Source: Phyto melanocephala (lineage: Eukaryota > Arthropoda > Insecta > Diptera > Rhinophoridae). Taken from it: a DNA stretch of 64,000 bases. Positions 56,601-64,000 of this stretch are shown in pieces (within the stretch, counting starts at the first letter, position 1; each line of letters starts with the position of its first letter). The notes beneath the pieces are model-generated. The model saw nothing but the letters and a program-made list of their open reading frames with translations, had not been told where the DNA came from and searched no databases. Both the position numbers and the translations under genes were made by a program. The DNA lies in NCBI GenBank assembly GCA_941918925.1, contig OW799234.1, positions 80,496,543 to 80,560,542 of the forward strand, in the 5' to 3' direction.

Positions 56601-57777
56601 TTGTTTCGTCAGCTGATTTTTTTTCTTCACTTATTTTAAATTTCAGCTGCAAATGTCTGTAGAAGAAAAAAACAATTTTCTCTCCTCTCTCTTATTTTTT
56701 TCAAATGTCAAACTTCATATATAAAAAATATAAACAAAAAAATTCTCTCTGAACTGCATGACCTGATGAATTAATATGCCTTGGTGTATACCAATATTTT
56801 TGTATAAAAATTTATTATAAAGAACCTTTTGTTAAATTAAAATTTATTTTAAGTAATTCTGTTTCTCCTAAGTTTTCGGACTGTAGAATTTTTTTTACAA
56901 GAGACAAATTTTTTTACTGATGTTATACTTAATACTTTTTGTTGAAATAAAATGTTTTTTTTAGTATTTTAAAACCTGAACTTTGATTAAGTAATAAATA
57001 TATCTTTATATAAAGAAGGATTTTTAAAACAAATATAACTGTGGCTTAAAAGAAATTGCTAAGAAATATTTAAAATTTATTTGAAACGATTTTTTTAACA
57101 CCACCTCTTGTTACACCCTATTTCATTACTAATATATGCTAATATTATTAAATTAACATCGCATGGTTGTGGTTTTGAATCTGTAAACTGGGAAATTGTC
57201 GCTGCACATAGAGATGACTACTGTGATGTTGTTGGTGATGTTCATTTTAGTTGTTAACCTTCAAGTTAACAATCCGTATGTTATGGTTTGGTAATGCACA
57301 ATGCTTTAATATGTACGAATGGTATAGTATTGGCAGTATAAAAATGAAATTTCGTTATTGATAAAAATCACAATTAACTTTATATATATTTCGTTTACTG
57401 TTCCTACCGTAAACGTTACCATTTTTGTGAGAAGGAGATTTTATATTTTTTTTATAATTTTTTTAACTGTTTAAAAAAATATGTTGTTATTTTTTAACAA
57501 CAAAACTGATTAGAAAAAAGTAATATCTCACATTAAAGGCTTTTATTCCTTTTTTACTTTATGTTTCATTGATTTTAAAAATATTTTTTTTTTGAGGAAC
57601 AACAATTCATAATCCAGCACTTTTAAAAAAATTGTTCTCAAACATATTTTTTTTAATCAAGTTCTTGGTAAACTTAGAATTACAGAGAAAAAAAAAAACT
57701 TTATTAAATATTTCACTCACAATTGGTAAAGCAATAGCGGCAGCCAAAACGCAAGATATTAACACAAATTTTAACAT
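53649..57777 (-). CDS. RR-type cuticular protein (chitin-binding), two exons
   Basis: Structural protein of the fly exoskeleton, secreted by epidermis and bound to chitin. Exon 1 is 57721-57777 (ATG at 57777), encoding MLKFVLISCVLAAAIALPI, a typical signal peptide. The donor reads ATT|GTGAGTG. Exon 2 is 53649-54014 (acceptor TTTCCTAG|GAC), in phase 0. The joined protein has 140 residues, starting mature near DQDEAEERAELERIQ. The Rebers-Riddiford chitin-binding domain spans about residues 40-92, with core GMYSYSDG and RTVYYEADENGYRV (residues 68-92). The tail has DGPQYNPDGQADVEG and ends HYKDIRA. A short first exon holding only the signal peptide is typical of Cpr genes. The 3.7-kb intron is enlarged by a retroelement piece, a SINE and a MITE. 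No frameshift. The exact Drosophila orthologue was not determined. Any internal TTG or ATG start in exon 2 is not needed. Confidence 0.95.
55250..56110 (-). pseudogene. Non-LTR retrotransposon RNase H and C-terminal region
   Basis: On the minus strand 55985-55870 reads VFTDGSKINIGPGTCVSIIE and ENIRRSYRL, the first part of a retrotransposon RNase H domain (catalytic Asp in TDGSK). It continues in broken frames with a YIERVEIEFFTW-like segment, GSDCGKYQGILE, and, near 55440-55360, C-x-x-C with ETVENVACHR, resembling the C-terminal Cys/His motif of such ORF2 proteins. Many stops. Same strand as the cuticle gene, inside its intron. Confidence 0.75.
56452..56566 (-). mobile_element. tRNA-derived SINE, copy S2 (head only)
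   Basis: Plus strand GGCGGGAATCGAACCCGCAA is the reversed T-arm/B-box, followed by CAGCACACTGCTGACTAGTC and then a 22-bp segment TCCATCGGGGCACCCC present twice in tandem. On the minus strand this is the SINE 5' head with a duplicated first part. The 3' tail is missing. It lies in the cuticle-gene intron directly beside MITE C. Confidence 0.8.
56569..56791. mobile_element. MITE family C, copy 2
   Basis: Ends TATACCAAGGCACATTTATT and, reversed, GTATACACCAAGGCATATTA with both followed by TTCATCAGGT. Interior CGTCAGCTGATTTT near the left end matches copy 1 (887-1095) in reverse. Non-coding, intronic. Confidence 0.65.
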
Positions 57778-57896
57778 TTTGTTTTTTATTTTTATTGTAT
57801 TGTAAGTTTAATGGACTATTGAACTATAGGTTGGCAGTGATGTGCACGTTTCAAGTGTACTCTGGACTATGTTTTAAAAACGTGCAAATATTCTTC

Positions 57897-57903
57897 TTAT
57901 ATA
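57897..57903 (-). promoter_or_regulatory. TATA box of the cuticle gene
   Basis: TATATAA on the coding strand, 120 bp upstream of the ATG. Transcription would start near 57870, giving a 5' UTR of about 90 bases. Cuticle-protein genes typically have TATA promoters. Confidence 0.65.
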
Positions 57904-58071
57904 CGCACTACAAGCGCTCAACTAACCAAAAAACCGAACGGTCATTAAAGAAACAAGTTGGCTGATTGCAATTGCTATACACAAACACACGTTCACAACT
58001 TGCTGCTCTTAAAGCCGGCTTAAAGAAGACAGCCCATAAAATTGACTGGGAACAGCAGCAGCAATTTTTTT

Positions 58072-58793
58072 TTATACCCTTCACACAGTGAAAAAGGGTA
58101 TATATAGGTTTGTCATTCCGTGTGAAATTTCTACAATTTTCATTTCCGACCCCATAAAGTATATATTTTCTGAAAGCTTATGAATAGGGGAGTCGATTAA
58201 GCTCTGTCAGTATGTCCGTCTGACCGTCTGTCCGTGTGTATATTGAAATCAACTTTTTGAAGCCCCCCGACATCGTGAGGTATTAAAATATCAGAAATAT
58301 TCGGGAGTAGATCGGTATTGAAAATCAGAAACATCGGTACATAAACAACGGAGATATGAGCAAAAACCCACGACCACCTCGATTTTTTTTCACAAAAACA
58401 ACATTACAACAACAACATACATACATACAAACGTGTATACTGGTTAGAGAAAACGTGGCATCGAATCCCAGCTGAGCCAAAAAAAAATTTTTTTAATTTT
58501 TTTAAAATTTTTTTTTTAATATTTTTTTTATTTTTTTTTTATTGTTTATTTTATATATTATTTATATTTTTATTATTTTTTTAAATTTTTTTTTTATTTT
58601 TTTTTTTTGTTTTTTTAACATACATACGTGAATTTATAATTTTACAATGGGATGTTTTTATATATGTATGTTTTTATATGTAGGTACGTATTTCATATGG
58701 GATGAATGGTGATACAAACTACTGTTATTCCACGACTACACATTGTGAAGGGTATATAAGATTCGGCACGGCCGAATATAGCGCTCTTACTTG
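58072..58793 (+). mobile_element. HINE-A copy A10, upstream of the cuticle gene
   Basis: Complete: left TTTATACCCTTCACACAGTG, conserved block, GTCCGTCTGACCGTCTGTCC, module GTGGCATCGAATCCCAGC (58455-58475), short T-rich tract, right GTGAAGGGTATATAAG, hairpin TTCGGCACGGCCGAA, CTTACTTG before TTTT. Its left end is about 170 bp upstream of the cuticle-gene TATA box. Confidence 0.85.
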
Positions 58794-59638
58794 TTTTTAT
58801 TTGTTATAAGCAGCACTGAAAGCAGCAAATTATTTGTAGCTCATATAGGTTTATTTAGTTTTTTTCGGTTTTTTTTTTTTTTTGCATTTTTTAAGTAAGA
58901 AATGTCAGCGGTTTACCCATCTTTTACTTAAGTATAAGTAACACATGCTTGCACTAACACCACAAAAACTTCCATATAAATTTAAGGCAAAACAAAGCAA
59001 CGGTTATTTGAATATGCATAAGCTTCTTTGCTGTTGCGTTTAAACCATATTTAGACGCATTTACTTGAGGGTTTTAAGACACATAGTGCTGCTAATGTCG
59101 GTTCTCATTTAACTAAATATATTTCTGACTTGTCATTCTGGTTTTTTATTTCTTTTGTAGTTATAATTTTTTTTTATAAATAATTTGGGTGAAGATGTTT
59201 TATAAAATTTTTGTTTATTTTACTTTTGAAAAAGGGAATTCTTATTTATAGATTATTGTTTTAAGTTTTAAGAGGTGCATTAAGCATTATGGATGCGGTT
59301 ATTTGTTTTTTATTTGTTCATAAAACACTGCAATTTTGTTAATTTATACAAAAACGGGCCTAAAAAATTAATAAATAGGTTCTTTAGAATATATTTAAGC
59401 TTTCCCTTTATGTTAGTCATTTCCGTAAATAAATAGCAATCAGCATTTATGGCTTAATAATATGGCCACATAATAAATAAGGTCTTACTTATTTAACGGA
59501 AAGTAACTACATTTTTAACCTTAATTATTATATTTGTTAATATAAAAGAATTTAAATTTAGGTTCTGTTAGTGGTAGTGGTATATAATTTCATTATTTTG
59601 GTTAACCTAAATATTGATAAGAGCTTCAAGTAAAACTG
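58794..59638. other. No recognised feature
   Basis: A/T-rich DNA upstream of the cuticle gene; nothing supportable. Confidence 0.5.
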
Positions 59639-59649
59639 ACGTATATAAT

Positions 59650-59876
59650 GGTAGCTATGTAGGTAAGGCTGGTGCAAAGTAACCCTCATACCCTCACCCG
59701 GAGACCATTACGGTCCATTGTGGTGCCTTAATATAGAAATGAAGAGAAGAATAGAATAAGAATAGAAATAGTTAAAATAGAAGAGAAAGAGAAGCAGACC
59801 AGTCCAGAGTCTCTGGCGGGAATCGAACCCGCAACCCCTAAACTATCAGACCAGCACACTACTGACCCACCGGTGT
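59650..59876 (-). mobile_element. tRNA-derived SINE, copy S3 (full length)
   Basis: On the minus strand: tRNA-like head with GGGTCAGTAGTGTGCTGG (A-box side) and GGGGTTGCGGGTTCGATTC (B box, perfect T-arm GCGGG/CCCGC). A pyrimidine-rich TTCTCTTTCTCTTC tract follows. The tail is CACAATGGACCGTAATGGTC and CACCAGCCTTACCTACATAG. Flanked by ACGTATATAAT (59639-59649) and ACGTATTTAAT (59877-59887), an 11-bp duplication with one mismatch. 227 bp; reference copy for the family in this window. Confidence 0.9.
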
Positions 59877-59887
59877 ACGTATTTAAT

Positions 59888-62140
59888 AAGTTTAAATAAT
59901 TTTTTTTTGTATTATTATTATTTTTTATGCAATCCAAAATAAAAACTATCCAAAATATTTAAATTTGTTGAATTTGTTGCAACAGTTGCACGTTGTTTGC
60001 AATTAATTTTAAAAGAAAACGATTTTTAAATCAACTTTTACATCCCTGATACATTTTAAAGAAATTTTATAAACATAGGAAACATTTTTGTAAGTTTTAT
60101 GCAAAATATTAATACATTAATTATTATAAAAATATGTACAGCTATTGTCGAACACGACGACATACAACTCCTAAGATAGGTTGTATAACTTTTAATAAAC
60201 CTTTGCAACACAGAGTACATGCACGTAGCAGTTGAAAAACCTGTTATAAAATTAAAAATTTATTTTATTCAGAACATAATTAAAATTAACATTTTGATAG
60301 CCAAAGATGTCGTTATTTCGAAAATGATAATATTCAGCATTAATTATAATTTCTAGCAAAGTTTAACGACAACAAAAATCAAATTTTGTGACAAAACCTG
60401 ATTTAAAAAAATTCTTTTAAAGAAAAACAACAACATTATTTTGAAAATAAAAGATGACATAAGTAAGCTAAATATATATTAAAATTTTTATTACACTATT
60501 TAGTTCCTTAACACTTAAGATAATTTCTTGTAGACATTTATACTTATACTTTTTTGTATATTAAAATTTCTAAAAAAAAAACTATATTTCCTTGTTTATT
60601 TTAAAAGGGAACAGAACCTACCGACAACATGAACCATAACTTTGGCAGTTATTGCTTTCGCAACTGTCAAATTTAATGGCCAAAATAAGATGCAGGGCAT
60701 ACATACACATACTTTGCAATTAACGTTGTTATAAATTTTTGAGCAATAATTATCTTAATAAAAGCTGTAAAACTCAATTGCAAAGAAAAGAAATGTAATA
60801 ATAACACAATGTAATTGAGGACTTCGCGACGCGCTGTAGATAAAAAATTATTATATATTTGCATTTATTAAAATTTTTTTTTTTAACTTTTTTTTAAACT
60901 TTTAATTTAAAATTGTTAATCCATTAGGTTAATTTTTATAAATTATTATACTTCCTATAAATTTTCAAGGCTTGTAAGATCAATGACCAGTGTCAGTTAG
61001 TGTTAGACATAAAACAAACGGAGCAAGGCGAATTCATACAGGTGAAATTATCAGCCCAGCTGATTGTGAAACATTTTGTCAAAATTGGTTGAATTCGCTT
61101 TGATTCCATTTATTAATGCAGGGATAGGAAATGTGATTTTGTTTTCGGTATTAAACAATTAACTTGAGTGAACTTTTTTGACAATAAATGTGCTTAATTT
61201 ATGTATATTTTTTGCTTTTGCGTCATTAATAATGTGTTTAAAAAATTTATATACTGTTTTTAATCAAATATTATTATATTTAATATGTAAAAACAACTTT
61301 TCCATCCCTGATATACGAATTGGCCTTGACATAAAACATCCCATGAAAAGTTGCTTTGTTGTATCAATTCGCCGTTGCATATACCTTATGGATATGCCTT
61401 GAAACGGAGTGTACTACACGTTTTAAATGGTCTACTTGGAGTTCTTTCACACAAAAATTTTAATAAGTAAAAAAACGCGGTGCCTCTGCAAAAGTTTGGT
61501 GTGGAATATATATGCTAAAATACTATATTAAAATATCACTTTATCAAATTTGCTGGATCGCAACAAGAAATTTGTTGAAACTCTGTGTATATATCGAAAA
61601 TACCCCAAATATGGAGCACTTTTTAAAAAAATATTAAAAATATTTGCAAAACATTTATCAAAAAAACATTAATGCAATTATGTAGGTAAATACTTGAAGT
61701 TGATGGTTTCATTTTAATAAAATTACTTTTAGAACGCTTAATAAAAATTATCAGCACCCAAAATATCTCAATTTTTAGTTTTAGGCACGGAACGAAAAAT
61801 TTTGAAGAATTATTTGACTTTGACAGCTCACAGTCGATAGAGTAATTTACTCAAACCAAAAGTTTTTGGCAAATAGTGATGTAGAATTTAATTACCTTTC
61901 ACCCAGTAACACACACGAATGTGTAGGATAAAGTTCAGCTTTTAAATTAATCCTCACTTTTGGTACATTTCAACCCTCTGTGCAACGTTTCGCTACATAA
62001 GCAACAGTTTCGCAGTTATAAATAAATGTATGAAGAAAAAAAATATTTTCTGCCCAAAAAATTGAAGATTTAAGTTCAAACTTAGTTTAAACTCTTTGAT
62101 ACGTTACTGTTACTTAGTTATTGAACGAGAGTATATCTTT
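59888..62140. other. Mostly unassigned; short inverted repeat near 61024
   Basis: 61024-61041 AAGGCGAATTCATACAGG faces 61090-61105 TTGAATTCGCTTTGAT: a short inverted pair about 80 bp apart that may be a tiny MITE. An LTR-like phrase (ACAACTCCTAAGATAGGTTG) is near 60168. No gene is evident. Confidence 0.35.
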
Positions 62141-62896
62141 TTATACCCTTCACCTGTGGTGCACAAGGGTATATATAGCTTTGTCATTCCGTTTGTAATT
62201 TCTACAATTTTCATTTTCATATATTTTCTGAAAGCTTATGAATAGAGGAGTCGATTAAGCCCTGACCGTCTGTCCGTCTATCCGTCTGTCCGTCTGCCCG
62301 TCTGTCCGTGTGTTGGTTGAAATCAACTTTTAGAAGCAACTATATGTTCCTCAGATCTGTATATGGTAACAATCTCTTGGAAATATCCAGGAATGAATCG
62401 CTATTGAAATTCAGCACAATCGCCCCATAACTTTCTGAGATATGAGCAAAAAACCACGACCACCTCGTTTTTTTTCACAATTACAACAACAACATACATA
62501 AATACATACATGTAAAAAACATACCAAACAAAAAAATTACAAAAAAAAAAATTCTAAAAATAAGAAAAAAATAATAAAAAAAAACTAAAAAAAAAATTTT
62601 TTAAAAAATTGTAAAAAAAATTTTTAAAAATTTTTTAAAAATTTTTCTAAAAAAAATTTTTTAAAAAAATTTAAAAAAAAAATAACAAAAAATAATAAAA
62701 TATAAATAATATATTAAATAAAATAAAATAAAATTTTTTTGGCTCAGCTGGGATTCGATGCCACATTTATTCTAACGTGTACGTATGCACGTATTTTATA
62801 TGGGATGAATGGTGATACAAACAATTGTTATTGCATGACTACACGTTGTGAAGGGTATATAAGATTCGGCACGGCCGAATATAGCACTGTTACTTG
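62141..62896 (+). mobile_element. HINE-A' (inverted-module subfamily), intact copy
   Basis: Left TTATACCCTTCACCTGTGGTG with hairpin partner CACAAGGGTATATA, an expanded GTCCGTCT run at 62267-62310, GGAAATATCCAGGAATGAAT and CGCCCCATAACTTTCTGAG. An A-rich tract follows, and after it the module in reverse, GGCTCAGCTGGGATTCGATG (62741-62760). Right GTGAAGGGTATATAAG, hairpin TTCGGCACGGCCGAA, GTTACTTG before TT. Confidence 0.85.
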
Positions 62897-63469
62897 TTAA
62901 ATTTAAGAACATAGAAAATATTTAGCGTAAAACAAAATGTCATCAACACGTTATTTATATAATAATCTTAAGAAACTTAATTTGTAAAAAAAAAACCAAA
63001 AACGTTAAAGATCTCACATTAAATTTAATATGAAAATTAAATATCTCACACTTCTCTAAATAAAATCAAAGATATGAGGCACATTTTGTTAAAATTCCTT
63101 TGTTTTCAGTTCTATTTATTTTTGCATTATAAAGTTAAGGTAATTAATTTAAATTGAAAAAAGTTTTAATTAACATAAATATGTGCATAAGGTAGGCCAT
63201 AAATTTAAAAATAAATCAAGTAAACAAAAGAATATTTATAAAGTATTAAAAAACTTAATGAGAAATATACTTTTGAAGGTTGTTTGAAATTTTAAATACA
63301 GTTATTTAGTTGTTGTTTTTTTTTTTTTTTGCAAATCTATGCCCATTTTTAGTAGCAAACCACGGTACGAACATTTTATTAATGGAATTCCATTTCTTGA
63401 GGGTTCTTCATTAAATATAAGCATAAACATTTAATATATTTGATTCAACGTTGTGAATTGCCAGAACCG
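62897..63469. other. No recognised feature
   Basis: A/T-rich spacer. Confidence 0.5.
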
Positions 63470-64000
63470 TTTTTATACCAAGCACCAAAAAAATGGTGGG
63501 GGTATATTCATTTTGTCATTTTAGGACGATCTAGCTATATCCATCTGTCTGTTGAAACTGCTGAACCAAAAAAAAAACTAGGGGCACAAATTTTGCCAGA
63601 ATATTTCGAATAAATGCAATTGTGTCTAAACGCATTGACGTAAGGCGTTTAAGACAAATATATTTCCCTGAAAATTTCTCAAATCTATAGTTTAGATCAA
63701 AGGAGTTTTAGATCAAAATGTACGAAAATGTATACCTCACAACAGGGTACACTTATACAAGGTGGGGGTGCCGGCCCAGCTAAAAAAATTTTTGTGTTCT
63801 GAAGTATGTCAAACTACATATTAAAAAAATTATTTAAACTCCGGAAATTGTCACACTTCATACATAAAAAAGAGAGCCGAAAATCGCTCTCCTTTACGCT
63901 ATCACCTTATGTAAATACACCATGCCTTACAGTGTCTTTTTCGGTTTATTTAATAATTAAAAACGTAATAAAACTGCCTAATTAGTTATATGATTCTTAA
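63470..64000 (+). mobile_element. HINE-B copy B6, cut by the window end
   Basis: Left TTTTATACCAAGCACCAAAA with hairpin partner TGGTGGGGGTATA, CATTTTGTCATTTTAGGACG, a shortened GTCCGTC region, then the body (GATCAAAATGTACGAAAATG, GTCTTTTTCGGTTTATTTAA). It is interrupted at 63741-63930. Confidence 0.7.
63741..63930. mobile_element. Short insert (MITE-like) in HINE-B6
   Basis: Compared with B2 (ATACCGCACAGTGTATTTTTC) the copy B6 has about 190 extra bases between TCAC and AGTGT. The insert ends look like imperfect inverted repeats (GGTACACTTATACAAGGTG and, reversed, GGTGTATTTACATAAGGTG). Its interior GTCAAACT/ACTTCATACATAAAA resembles MITE C. Confidence 0.5.

Larger units (their letters stand above)
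54015..57720 (-). other. Intron of the cuticle gene
   Basis: GTGAGT at the donor (57720 downwards) and TTTCCTAG at the acceptor (54022-54015). It carries a non-LTR fragment (55250-56110), SINE S2, MITE C copy 2 and long A/T-rich stretches. The remaining parts (54023-55249 and 56800-57720) show nothing I can name. Confidence 0.85.

Noticed and set aside
61470..61515. AKVWCGI-like phrase suggesting a mariner transposase
   Set aside because: Too short and isolated; no flanking motif in any frame.

Overview
The window reads as nuclear DNA of a higher fly (Diptera), most likely a calyptrate (blow fly, muscid or relative). Evidence for this is the strong A/T richness, one intron-containing insect cuticle-protein gene with a TATA promoter, and a dense population of fly-type transposable elements. 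No prokaryotic, organellar or viral gene set is visible. The genus is not determined.

Only one intact host gene was found: an RR-type (chitin-binding) cuticular protein on the minus strand. Exon 1 is 57721-57777, the intron is about 3.7 kb, and exon 2 is 53649-54014. Together they give a 140-residue secreted protein. Two open stretches of unknown origin (49604-50041, probably a frameshifted gene, and 42903-43139) are the only other host-gene candidates.

The rest is repeat-rich. From 1 to 18 kb: a non-LTR RNase H remnant, a MITE, a deleted mariner with TIRs and TA target sites (1639-2187), a Helitron (2358-3175), a Penelope-like remnant carrying a PIF/Harbinger-type insert (5955-7615), an R1-like retrotransposon tail (10440-11200), further mariner and MITE copies, and a 2.0-kb piggyBac-like element with TTAA sites (16220-18243). 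From 18.9 to 27.7 kb there is a head-to-tail tandem duplication with a 4371-bp unit, identical wherever I compared it. From 30.8 to 45 kb: a second Helitron with internal tandem arrays, a DD41D mariner pseudogene, HINE-type elements with mariner cargo, and a piggyBac-derived coding fragment with an apparent 56-bp intron. From 44.6 to 64 kb the two HINE (Helentron-like/DINE-1-like) families dominate, nested in each other and hit by a tRNA-derived SINE. The cuticle gene has a HINE-A copy close to each side.

The HINE families share one right terminus: an asymmetric inverted repeat, then a TTCGGC/GCCGAA hairpin, then CTTACTTG before TT. Their bodies differ. Family A carries a tRNA-3'-half-like module next to a long A/T tract, and this module is inverted in a subfamily. 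All element classes were assigned by reading motifs, TIRs and target-site duplications by eye, with no database search.
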